13,164 nt of DNA from CAZMFZ01 sp964565665 (GTDB lineage: Bacteria > Bacteroidota > Bacteroidia > Cytophagales > UBA9547), in NCBI GenBank assembly GCA_964565665.1, contig CAZMFZ010000105.1, positions 1-13,164 on the forward strand. Reading direction: 5' to 3'. This document shows, piece by piece, positions 1 to 7,024 of this stretch. Made by a program: the position numbers and the translations under genes. Numbering within the stretch: position 1 is the stretch's first letter; each line of letters begins with the position of its first letter. The notes under the pieces are model-generated. The model searched no databases. It had not been told where the DNA came from and saw only the letters and a list, made by a program, of their open reading frames with translations.

Positions 1-225
1 TTCTTCCATTGCCAACACATAACTAATAGTGTCCATGCCGCCACCGCCATATTTTGGATCAACCATCATGCCCAAAAAGCCTAGTTCACCCATTTTTTTC
101 ATTTGCTCATGCGGAAATTTTTGTTCCTCATCACGCTCTATCACACCAGCCAACAATTCGTTTTGAGCAAAATCTCTCGCAGCCTCTTTTACTGCTTTTT
201 GTTCTTCTGTAAGTTCGAAATTCAT
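1..225 (-). CDS. Acyl-CoA dehydrogenase, N-terminal part (cut by window edge)
   Basis: The minus strand encodes 75 residues beginning MNFELTEEQKAVKEAARDFA and running off the left edge without a stop. This opening (LTEEQ, then an acidic helix, PHEQMKKMGELGFLGM, then a Gly-rich P-x-YGGGG turn at residues 57-62) is characteristic of the alpha-helical N-terminal domain of FAD-dependent acyl-CoA dehydrogenases. Such enzymes oxidise acyl-CoA thioesters to trans-2-enoyl-CoA in beta-oxidation or amino-acid breakdown and pass electrons to ETF. The catalytic Glu and the FAD-contact regions lie outside the window, so chain-length specificity cannot be judged. The ATG at 225-223 is the only plausible start. 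A one-mismatch -7 box (TATATCTG) lies at 264-257 on this strand. The gene diverges from the TPR gene at 323. Confidence 0.88.
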   Translation of the reverse strand, partial: MNFELTEEQKAVKEAARDFAQNELLAGVIERDEEQKFPHEQMKKMGELGFLGMMVDPKYGGGGMDTISYVLAMEE

Positions 226-322
226 AATGAATATTTTTATAAGGAATATTATTTTACAGATATAAGGAAAAAATGTTTGTATTCAGTTTAATTTGTGTGA
301 AGCGATATTAATTTCCATTATT

Positions 323-1066
323 ATGAAAAAGAGACATATTTACTTATGGATGCTATTGATTTCTTCTTTATCATGCTTCGGGCAAAATTTAGAATTGTAT
401 TTGTCGAAAGCCGAATTGCTTGAAAAACAAGGAAAAAAGGATTCTGCAATTGCAGTTTTAGCATCAGGAATGGCCAGTTTACCTCTTGATTCCACTTATA
501 AACTTTATGTAAAACATGGCTACATTTCTATGAGCATTCAGAAAAATGAAGCTGCTGAAAAATATTTTAAGAAAGCCTTAGATATAAAGCCTTCATTACC
601 AAGTGCTTATGCTGCTTTGGGTTATTTATATATGAATGTAGGCAAATTTGAATTGGCACTCCAAAACTTCAATAAAGCATTTGGCTTTGGAGACAAAACT
701 GAGTTATTAATTTTCTGTCGAGGTCATACATATTGGGATTTGAAGATTTGCGATTCGGCAACTATGGCTATGAATCAGACCATAGCCATGAATCTGCAGC
801 ATGAAAATGGCAACTATTTGCGAGGTAGGATTTCTGCTTATTTGGGCAAACACAACGAAGCTTTGCAAGACTACGCCATAGGTTTGCAACTCGTACCGCT
901 TTCAAAGCAAGCCGAAGTATATGGTTACAGAGGCATTTCTTTGTTTGAATTGAAAAAATATGCAGAGGCTTATGCAGACTTGGAAATGTCGACAAAAGGT
1001 GGGATGAAAAGACCTGAAATTGTAAGCTGCTATGAAAAAGTGAAGAAGGAGCTTGGTAAAAAGTAA
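323..1066 (+). CDS. Secreted tetratricopeptide-repeat (TPR) protein
   Basis: A 247-residue protein starting at the ATG at 323. The frame stays open back to a TTG at 293, but only the 323 start gives a clean signal peptide: KKRH, a hydrophobic core at residues 6-17, then SCFG|QN with Q21 as the likely mature N-terminus. The Cys at 18 lacks a good lipobox (SLSC), so a soluble periplasmic protein is preferred over a lipoprotein. The rest is about six TPR units, roughly residues 23-56, 60-93, 94-127, 128-161, 162-195 and 197-230. The 94-127 unit is the clearest (A-x-x-x-LG-Y-x-Y…G-x-F-x-x-A-x-x-x-F-x-x-A). TPRs are helical-pair scaffolds for protein-protein contacts, and no catalytic domain is attached. 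The partner is unknown; neighbours do not reveal it. Confidence 0.82.
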   Translation: MKKRHIYLWMLLISSLSCFGQNLELYLSKAELLEKQGKKDSAIAVLASGMASLPLDSTYKLYVKHGYISMSIQKNEAAEKYFKKALDIKPSLPSAYAALGYLYMNVGKFELALQNFNKAFGFGDKTELLIFCRGHTYWDLKICDSATMAMNQTIAMNLQHENGNYLRGRISAYLGKHNEALQDYAIGLQLVPLSKQAEVYGYRGISLFELKKYAEAYADLEMSTKGGMKRPEIVSCYEKVKKELGKK

Positions 1067-1130
1067 ACGACTATAGCCTATAAAAAGTGATATTATTTAC
1101 CGCATTTATTCAATTATTAAAGTCTTAATG

Positions 1131-1158
1131 CCTTATTTTGTTTCAAACTAAAATAGGG
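1131..1158. repeat. Imperfect inverted repeat between the TPR and GH116 genes
   Basis: CCTTATTTTGTTT (1131-1143) pairs with AAACTAAAATAGGG (1145-1158), giving about 13 base pairs with one G·U pair and one bulged T at 1149, around a very short loop. No T-run follows on either strand, so it is a poor intrinsic terminator. It may still block exonucleases at the TPR mRNA end or form part of the leader of the GH116 gene. Confidence 0.45.
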
Positions 1159-1191
1159 AGATTCCACACCCTAGTCATCGTTGAAAAATTT

Positions 1192-1216
1192 AACTCTCCC
1201 TCCGGAGTTCGGGGGC
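1192..1216 (+). promoter_or_regulatory. G-rich hairpin leader element, copy 1
   Basis: AACTC (1192-1196) can pair with GAGTT (1205-1209), and CTCC with GGAG at 1200-1207. GGGGGC follows at 1211-1216, 10 bases before the GH116 start codon. The same order (AACTC, C-run, G-run ending in TT, then GGGGGC) occurs at 7431-7453, just before purD. The C-run can pair with either G-run, so two exclusive folds are possible next to the translation start. Function unknown; a translational or transcriptional leader, or a dispersed genomic repeat, are all possible. Confidence 0.5.
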
Positions 1217-1226
1217 AAATAAGCAA

Positions 1227-3953
1227 ATGAAAAGAAGGGATTTTATCACCAAATCGACACTTACTGCTGCGGGGGTAGGCCTGCTTGCAGAAACAGTAGG
1301 AATGCAAGTCGCGAAAGCCAATGAAATAAACGAGGCTGCACCACTTGAAACGCAAGCTCCCGCAAATTTACAATCTGGTCCATCCTTTTCAGATGTGATG
1401 CTTTCGTCATCAAAAGCGAGAAGCGGAATAACACTTGGCGGCATTGGGGCTGGTGGAGCTGAGTTGAGAAAAGATGGTGTGTTTTACAACTGGTCTATTG
1501 CCAATAATCAGCCCAAGGGAACGGGTAAATTTTTTGCGGGCGTAGATTACCAACAAAACAATAAATACGCAGAAACACTTTACCCAAATCAAAGCGACTA
1601 TATACTTTTTTTTATCCTTAGATATCAAGTAGAGGGAGAAGAACCCAAATTGAAAATACTTCAAATTGAAGAAGGATACGAAGTAGCTGGCGTTCAAATG
1701 CACATTTATGAATTTCCTTGGATGCAAGGGGTAGATAAAATTGAATATTCGGGCTGCTTTCCATTCGTAAAACTCAAGTACACCGATGCAGAAATGCCTT
1801 TGGATGTAGAATTGAATGCCTGGTCTCCATTTTTACCACACGATGTGAAAAATTCATCACTCCCAGTATTGTACTTCGACTTCAAGGTAACCTCCAAAAG
1901 CGAAAAGCCTGTGTCGGTAATGATTACTGCTAATTATAAAAGCATAGTAGGCTACGATATCGCGGAGAAGGTTTGGGAATCTGAGATTATTAAAAAGAGC
2001 GATTATATTGCTCATATTTCCAAAATATCGGGTGTTGATGCGAAGGCAAGTTCGGCAGGAGAGATCGCAATGGCATCGCTGAGTTCAGATTCGTCTTACC
2101 AAACAGGATGGGGACACCGCCACCAATACCACGAATGGGTGTTGAGAAATAACATTTTGAAAAATGAAGATACCACTGCCACAGGTCGCAATCGCTTTGA
2201 CAAGGAAAAAAATAAAACCATTGGTGATGCGGCAAATTTCAATGCACTTGCAGCATCTAAAGAGCTGAAAAAGGGCGAAAACCTAACAAATAGTTTTGTA
2301 ATGGCTTGGAACTTCCCCAATCTATATGACGAAGACCGCAAACTTTTGGTTGGGCATTATTACACCAATTTTTTCCCCACGGCTAAAGAGGCACTTAGTT
2401 ATGCGGTTGAAAACAAAGAAAGTCTGTACAAAAGCACTAAGAAATTTATAGATGCCTATTACGATTCTGCTGCTCCGCAATATTTGCTCGACTTGGTCAA
2501 TTCGCAGCTTACCACCTTCATTACCAGCGGATTATTAAGCAAAAAAATGGAATTTGGGGTGATGGAGGGCATCACCCAGCACCAAAGCTGGGGGCCAATC
2601 GGCACTACCGATGTAAATATGTACGGAGGCGTGATGGTGTCATCGTTGTTTCCGGAACTAGCAAAATCTACCATGCGCGTGCACAAACTATTGCAGCATC
2701 CGGGTGGAGAGATCAGACATAGCTTCAAAAAGGGGTTTGCAACTTTTCTGTCAGGTGAGACGCAAACAGCCACGGCAGAAGGTGTTTCCGAACGTTTAGA
2801 TTTGCATTCGCAGTATTCGGTAATGGCGCTAAGAGATTTTTTCTGGACTAATGACAAAGCATTTTTGCAAGAAATGTGGCCATCTGTGAAAAAAGCAATA
2901 GAATACACCCTTACTGAACGAGATAAAAATGGCGATCAGCAACCTGACATGACAGGTATCATGAGCAGCTACGACAACTTTGCTATGTATGGCCTTGCTT
3001 CTTATGTACACTCACAGTGGCTGGCTGCACTAGCTAGTGCATTAGAAGCCGCTAAAGTGTTGAACGACACAGCATTTGCCAAAAAATTTGCACCCATATT
3101 TGAAAAAGGCAAAAAATTAGCTGAGGAAAAATTGTGGAATGGCAAATATTACCGCTTGTACAATTCTGACCTAAAAACAATGAAAACCAAGGATGGTGCT
3201 GGTAAAGAGATAACCAAAGACATGTCTGGCACAGATGAAGGATGCTTGACAGACCAAATAATTGGCCAATGGGCTGCACACTGGTCTGGTTTGGGCGATA
3301 TATTCAATAAAGAACATCGCAAGGCAGCACTGAAAAACATTCTTGAGCTTTCCTATAAACCCAATTTCGGGCTTCGCAATTGCTCTTGGCCTGGCGACAA
3401 ATTTTATCATGAAATAGCTGCAGATGTGTGGGTAGATCAGGCAAATACCTGCTGGAGTGGTGTAGAGGTGAGTTTTGTTTCTTTCTTATTGTATGAAGGG
3501 TTGTACACAGAGGCTTTGGCTGTAGCCAAAACAGTGCACGACAGATATTTGAAATGTGGTCGATATTGGGATCATCAAGAATTTGGCGGCCATTATTTCC
3601 GTGCTATGGGTGCTTGGGGAATTATCAATGGATTGGTGGGGCTGGCCATCAATCAAGAAGTATACACTTTTTCACCGAAATTGACCGATCGAAATTTTAA
3701 ATTGTTCTTCTCGTTCCCCGGTGGATTTGGAAATCTTGCGGCCGACAATGGAAAACTCAACGTTAATATTGTTTCAGGAGAATGGAAAGTGAAGGCCTTG
3801 AAAGTAAGCAATTTTAGTTTTGCAAGTGCAAAAGTTGAGGTAAAAATAAATGGTAAATCTATAGCAAGTGCATCTGTTACAGATGGGATATCCATACTAC
3901 CTTTCAAATCGGCAATAGTGGTGAAAGCAGGCGAGAAATTAGTTATTGGGTAA
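1227..3953 (+). CDS. GH116 / DUF608 family glycoside hydrolase, Tat-exported
   Basis: A 908-residue enzyme related to GBA2-type beta-glucosidases (GH116), a family with beta-glucosidase, beta-xylosidase and beta-N-acetylglucosaminidase members. The N-terminus carries a Tat motif (KRRDFITKS, residues 2-10), a hydrophobic stretch and a likely cleavage near AKA|NE (30-32). Residues 69-97 (TLGGIGAGG…NW) open the N-terminal beta-sandwich domain. The (alpha/alpha)6 catalytic domain covers about 415-810. By remembered family alignment the nucleophile is E447 (FGVMEG, before GTTDV at 459-463) and the acid/base is D583 (SSYDN). E785 and R792 in the block HQEFGGHYFRAMGAWG (783-798) fit the sugar-binding Glu and Arg. 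DQIIGQW (676-682) and WSGVEVSF (743-750) are also family hallmarks. The C-terminal ~95 residues form a beta-rich tail. Substrate cannot be read from sequence. The GH36 gene follows after 268 bp. Confidence 0.9.
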   Translation: MKRRDFITKSTLTAAGVGLLAETVGMQVAKANEINEAAPLETQAPANLQSGPSFSDVMLSSSKARSGITLGGIGAGGAELRKDGVFYNWSIANNQPKGTGKFFAGVDYQQNNKYAETLYPNQSDYILFFILRYQVEGEEPKLKILQIEEGYEVAGVQMHIYEFPWMQGVDKIEYSGCFPFVKLKYTDAEMPLDVELNAWSPFLPHDVKNSSLPVLYFDFKVTSKSEKPVSVMITANYKSIVGYDIAEKVWESEIIKKSDYIAHISKISGVDAKASSAGEIAMASLSSDSSYQTGWGHRHQYHEWVLRNNILKNEDTTATGRNRFDKEKNKTIGDAANFNALAASKELKKGENLTNSFVMAWNFPNLYDEDRKLLVGHYYTNFFPTAKEALSYAVENKESLYKSTKKFIDAYYDSAAPQYLLDLVNSQLTTFITSGLLSKKMEFGVMEGITQHQSWGPIGTTDVNMYGGVMVSSLFPELAKSTMRVHKLLQHPGGEIRHSFKKGFATFLSGETQTATAEGVSERLDLHSQYSVMALRDFFWTNDKAFLQEMWPSVKKAIEYTLTERDKNGDQQPDMTGIMSSYDNFAMYGLASYVHSQWLAALASALEAAKVLNDTAFAKKFAPIFEKGKKLAEEKLWNGKYYRLYNSDLKTMKTKDGAGKEITKDMSGTDEGCLTDQIIGQWAAHWSGLGDIFNKEHRKAALKNILELSYKPNFGLRNCSWPGDKFYHEIAADVWVDQANTCWSGVEVSFVSFLLYEGLYTEALAVAKTVHDRYLKCGRYWDHQEFGGHYFRAMGAWGIINGLVGLAINQEVYTFSPKLTDRNFKLFFSFPGGFGNLAADNGKLNVNIVSGEWKVKALKVSNFSFASAKVEVKINGKSIASASVTDGISILPFKSAIVVKAGEKLVIG

Positions 3954-3987
3954 CTGCGTATTTATAGAACTTGATTACTTGTGAGAG

Positions 3988-4020
3988 AACTTTTCCAAAG
4001 CTTTAAAACTTGGCAAAGTT
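3988..4020. repeat. Degenerate inverted repeat, TTTCCAAAG family, copy 1
   Basis: AACTTTTCCAA (3988-3998) pairs with TTGGCAAAGTT (4010-4020) at 10 of 11 positions, with an 11-base loop. It starts 35 bp after the GH116 stop codon. It is a diverged relative of the perfect palindrome at 4149-4176: both contain CTTTTCCAAAG on the left arm. A transcript-end hairpin or a dispersed repeat are the likely roles. Confidence 0.5.
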
Positions 4021-4066
4021 TTAGGTATCGAAATAATCTATTTTAGAAACACTTAATAATCAATTG

Positions 4067-4074
4067 TATATCTG
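4067..4074 (+). promoter_or_regulatory. Possible -7 promoter box for the GH36 gene
   Basis: TATATCTG matches the Bacteroidota TAnnTTTG box at 7 of 8 positions. No clear TTG lies at the usual distance upstream, and the start codon is about 150 bases downstream, so this is a weak assignment. It would allow the GH36 gene to be transcribed separately from the GH116 gene. Confidence 0.2.
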
Positions 4075-4148
4075 TACATTCTTCTTTCTATGTAATGGAG
4101 GGGTTAACCAAAAGTTTGATTTTAAAATAATAGGGATCATGCAATACC

Positions 4149-4176
4149 TTTTCCAAAGTTTTGGAACTTTGGAAAA
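4149..4176. repeat. Perfect 12-bp inverted repeat (hairpin), copy 2
   Basis: TTTTCCAAAGTT (4149-4160) and AACTTTGGAAAA (4165-4176) are exact reverse complements separated by TTGG. The A/T ends flanking a more GC-rich core resemble a bidirectional transcription terminator or attenuator, and it sits only 45 bp before the GH36 start. If transcribed from upstream it would lie in the GH36 leader and could limit read-through from the GH116 gene. Confidence 0.65.
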
Positions 4177-4221
4177 ACTACTAATATTAAAATCGTTTCG
4201 GCTTTAGATCTTTACCCAATC

Positions 4222-6264
4222 ATGTTTCCAAGAAGAGAATTTATCCAAAAAGCCGCACTTGGTTCGGCTGGCTTGCTTTTGTCTGAAAGTATTTTGAACC
4301 AACTTCATGCGTTTCCCACCCATGTGGAAAAGGAATTTGACACCAGGTGGCACATCAATGCCGATGGCTCCATCGATATTTTATCAGAAAGTATTCAACT
4401 TTTAGGCTGCTACCCTGCTATAGACGGTGTGCCTATCAAACCAGTTTCTATTATTATAAAAGACAATGCAGTCGCTTATCAATTGCCTAAAGGCAAGATC
4501 ACCATTTCGCTACAAAGGCAAGATCAGACTGTTGTTTACAGCAGCTATTTAGAGGGTTTTGATAAAGCACCACATTGGTTTTTGCCACTGGCTGGAGCCA
4601 AAGTAGTAGGCATCGAAAAGTTTTATTACCAAGGCATTGGTTTTGGCGGGCCAAGCGGATTTGCTGATTTGAAGAGCGAACCTTATAAAACACCCATCAC
4701 AACCGAAATGGGAAGTGATGAAACGTGGATGCTAGAGAGCTATCTCATTGCAGGACTATTAGCTGAAAGTGGTCAAACATTGGCAATTTCGGCTTTGGAT
4801 CATCGTGATTATTTGCAAAAATCTACGCTCTACAATAAAGAACAACGCTTTGGATTGATTAATAGGCATTTGCTAGCCGAAAGTGTTTACTTCCAATCAG
4901 AATTTTCAATGGAAGAAGTTGCTTTAAAAGGAGCAAAGACCCAATTACCTGATCTTCATCTTCAATTTGGCAACAATGCTTGGAATACTTTTGTGACATT
5001 AGCTCAAAGAATTGCCAATGAAATGGAGGTAAGGCCAGCTAAAAAACCACGTTATCATTGGTGTTCGTGGTACATCAAACAAAAGCAATTCTCGTACCAA
5101 GATTTGAAAAAATTCTATGAAGGGTATAACAATCAAAATCCAAAACCCGAATTTCAGACCGTTCAAATTGACGATGGATATGAGCAATATTATGGCGACT
5201 GGCTCGATTTCAGAAAAGAATGTTGGCCCGATGGTATAAAACCAGCTTTTGATTTGATCAAAAAAAATGGGCAAGAGGCGGGCATCTGGATTGGCGCATT
5301 TATGGTTCACAAAAAATCGAAACTTTTTGCCCAGCATCCAGATTGGGTGCTGAAGAAGGCAGATGACAGCTACTTCAGTGGCATGGACGATTCGTGCTAT
5401 TATTTAGACTCTAGCCACCCGCAGGCGTTGGACTACCTACGGAAAGTATTTCGGTACATGAAACAAGCCGGGGCTACCTTCTTTAAAACTGACTTTATGG
5501 ACTGGGGATTGCAAGATTCTATGCAATGCAAACGGTATACGACTGGCAAAACCAGTGTGCAATATTATCGGGAGGCATTGCAAGCCATCAGAGAAGAAAT
5601 TGGGGAGGACAGCTATTGGTTGGCTTGCATATCTCCATTTCCTGCATTTTTGGGTTTTGCAGATGGGGTGAGAGCCGCCAACGATACGCCTGAAAAATGG
5701 GGTTCTAATAACTTAGATAATGTATATTCTCAAATGCAGAGTTTGCACTATGCCAACAACATTTTATTTCAGACCGACCCCGATGTGATGTATCTGAATA
5801 ATAAACTATTCAACTACACCGATGCCGAAATCAATACTTTCGCCTATTTCTGCGGGATAATGGGCGGTAGCGTCAACACTTCAGAATGGCTTGACGATGC
5901 CGATTCGGTGAAGCTGTGGCGGTTTTTAGCACCATCTGGCAAATTGGAACAGGCGGTTTTACCTTATTGGTCTGAAAATAAAAAATTTGTTGTGGCAGCA
6001 AGGGCATACCCAACATTTGGTGCTTGGGGCATATTGGTTTCCAATATCTCGGAAGAAAGCAGAAAGGAGATATATTTTCTAAAAGAATTGGTAGGCAGCA
6101 CTGAGCTACATGTGTACAAATGGTCCCAATACGGATCTGCATACTTGGGCAAAAAGACTGCCTTAGAACAAAACTTAGCCTCCCATGAAAGTGCTTTGTA
6201 TTACGTAAGCAAAAGTAACAAGCCGCCATTGGCCAACTTGACTATTGGGGGGAAGGTGTGGTAA
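4222..6264 (+). CDS. GH36 alpha-galactosidase-like enzyme, Tat-exported
   Basis: A 680-residue protein with a Tat motif at the N-terminus (PRREFIQKA, residues 3-11, followed by a hydrophobic segment), so export of the folded enzyme is expected. After an N-terminal beta-sandwich domain, the TIM-barrel catalytic domain runs from about 270 to 560: HWCSWY (279-284), QIDDGY (315-320), GIWIGAFMV (354-362). D424 in FFKTDF (420-425) fits the GH36 nucleophile, and D488 in GVRAANDTPEKW (482-493) fits the acid/base. Both blocks follow the pattern of the Thermotoga alpha-galactosidase (KxDF; RxGxD…W), from memory. The C-terminal beta domain is about 570-680. The family removes alpha-linked galactose or related sugars by a retaining mechanism; alpha-N-acetylgalactosaminidase activity is also possible. 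The ATG at 4222 is chosen because it places the twin arginines correctly. It ends 31 bp from the converging toxin gene. Confidence 0.87.
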   Translation: MFPRREFIQKAALGSAGLLLSESILNQLHAFPTHVEKEFDTRWHINADGSIDILSESIQLLGCYPAIDGVPIKPVSIIIKDNAVAYQLPKGKITISLQRQDQTVVYSSYLEGFDKAPHWFLPLAGAKVVGIEKFYYQGIGFGGPSGFADLKSEPYKTPITTEMGSDETWMLESYLIAGLLAESGQTLAISALDHRDYLQKSTLYNKEQRFGLINRHLLAESVYFQSEFSMEEVALKGAKTQLPDLHLQFGNNAWNTFVTLAQRIANEMEVRPAKKPRYHWCSWYIKQKQFSYQDLKKFYEGYNNQNPKPEFQTVQIDDGYEQYYGDWLDFRKECWPDGIKPAFDLIKKNGQEAGIWIGAFMVHKKSKLFAQHPDWVLKKADDSYFSGMDDSCYYLDSSHPQALDYLRKVFRYMKQAGATFFKTDFMDWGLQDSMQCKRYTTGKTSVQYYREALQAIREEIGEDSYWLACISPFPAFLGFADGVRAANDTPEKWGSNNLDNVYSQMQSLHYANNILFQTDPDVMYLNNKLFNYTDAEINTFAYFCGIMGGSVNTSEWLDDADSVKLWRFLAPSGKLEQAVLPYWSENKKFVVAARAYPTFGAWGILVSNISEESRKEIYFLKELVGSTELHVYKWSQYGSAYLGKKTALEQNLASHESALYYVSKSNKPPLANLTIGGKVW

Positions 6265-6295
6265 TTGATTATATTTGGGCTTAATGCCACAATTA

Positions 6296-6616
6296 TTAGG
6301 TTAAGTCAAATACTTCGATCAATCCTTTGTTGATGTTATGAAGTAAAGAAATATTGAAAAATCCAATGTTGCCTTTTATTAAATCCTTTTTTAGAGTTGC
6401 AATTTTACTCAATTTTAGAATTGAAGGCATTTTTAAATTATTCTCAACATTGGGAGGGATTAAAACATCAAACTTAGTAATCGAATGAAATACAGATGAG
6501 ATAAAAATCAAAGTTTCATCTCTGTCATTATCGTGTAATACCATTGCAGGTCTGTTTTTACTGCCTTTCAAATCCGTATAAGGAAATGGAACTAACACAA
6601 TATCTCCTTTCTTCAT
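6296..6616 (-). CDS. Type II toxin, PemK/MazF family
   Basis: A 106-residue protein starting MKKGDIVLVPFPYTDLKGSK. GDIVLVPFP-x-TD (residues 4-15) followed by K-N-RPAMVL (20-27) is the signature of PemK/MazF-like toxins, which are usually sequence-specific endoribonucleases that cut mRNA and halt growth. R22 of the RPA motif and S40/S41 lie where the family's active-site Arg and Thr/Ser are found. LKLSKIATLKKDLI (in the second half) matches the conserved basic strand-helix. Full family length, no internal stops, so probably intact. The ATG at 6616-6614 overlaps the TGA of the antitoxin frame by one base (TGATG), the usual coupled arrangement; an in-frame TTG one codon earlier is less likely as the start. 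Convergent with the GH36 gene. Confidence 0.82.
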   Translation of the reverse strand: MKKGDIVLVPFPYTDLKGSKNRPAMVLHDNDRDETLIFISSVFHSITKFDVLIPPNVENNLKMPSILKLSKIATLKKDLIKGNIGFFNISLLHNINKGLIEVFDLT

Positions 6617-6850
6617 CAATACATTTCTATAATATCCTTGTCAGAATATAAGTTGGGTTCATCTCTCAAAAAATCAAAAAACTTGAAGAAGCAGCATTTA
6701 GCATTGAAATGTTTTCGGAGAGAAAAATTTCTTCGTGCTTTTTTGCAGGTATTTCATAATGTCTAAAGCCTCTTTTAGTTGCTCCACTTTAGGATTGTTT
6801 GCAATCTCGACAATATTTGAAATATCTTTTTTTTCGATTTCAATTGTCAT
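6616..6850 (-). pseudogene. Antitoxin gene with two apparent single-base losses
   Basis: Starting at the ATG at 6850, frame one encodes MTIEIEKKDISNIVEIANNP… to about KYLQ, then stops at 6698-6700. A second frame carries KKHEEIFLSENISMLNAASS, and a third carries FFDFLRDEPNLYSDKDIIEM ending in TGA at 6618-6616, overlapping the toxin ATG. Adding one base at the A6 run (minus strand, 6744-6739) and one at the T6 run (6681-6676) joins all three into a single 78-residue protein of normal antitoxin length. The acidic, aromatic tail (FLRDEPNLYSD) is typical of toxin-binding antitoxin ends. Alternatives are sequencing errors in homopolymers, true gene decay, or frameshifting: the second site reads T TTT TTG in the incoming frame, a classic -1 slippery heptamer. 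The family is not certain. Confidence 0.7.
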
Positions 6851-6858
6851 TTACTTTT

Positions 6859-6871
6859 AGTCATTTTGACT
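6859..6871. promoter_or_regulatory. Small palindrome upstream of the antitoxin (possible operator)
   Basis: AGTCA-TTT-TGACT is a perfect 5-bp inverted repeat with a 3-base spacer, starting 9 bp before the antitoxin start codon. Antitoxins often repress their own operon by binding such a site. The assignment rests on position and symmetry only. Confidence 0.3.
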
Positions 6872-6965
6872 CTGTAAAATATATTAAAAAACTTCTAGAA
6901 CTTACTTCCTAAATTAATATCGCACTGTAACTGTAAATTTAAATAAATTTTCGTCTTAAAGGCAA

Positions 6966-6973
6966 TAGATTTG
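6966..6973 (+). promoter_or_regulatory. Likely -7 promoter box for the ferredoxin gene
   Basis: TAGATTTG is an exact match to the Bacteroidota TAnnTTTG box, about 50 bases before the ferredoxin start. No convincing TTG was found 17-23 bases upstream. Confidence 0.4.
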
Positions 6974-7024
6974 TCGGTCTTTAACTATTTAAAATTGAGG
7001 TTATAGTAACTTAATTATAAAATC

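Noticed and set aside
103..291. Plus-strand ORF of 62 codons rich in Phe and Leu
   Set aside because: It lies antisense to the acyl-CoA dehydrogenase start and has no protein-like features.
2459..2908. 149-codon minus-strand ORF
   Set aside because: It is fully inside the GH116 coding region, whose frame has clear family motifs; the ORF has Cys- and Ser-rich shadow composition and no recognisable domain.
5873..6229. 118-codon minus-strand ORF
   Set aside because: Antisense to the C-terminal part of the GH36 gene; Cys-, His- and Pro-rich composition is typical of a shadow frame.
1227..6264. A polysaccharide utilisation locus
   Set aside because: No SusC, SusD, hybrid two-component sensor or ECF sigma/anti-sigma pair is present in the window.
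6275..6292. Terminator between the GH36 and toxin genes (TTGGGC / GCCACAA)
   Set aside because: The stem is only six pairs with a bulge and has no T-run; too weak to call.
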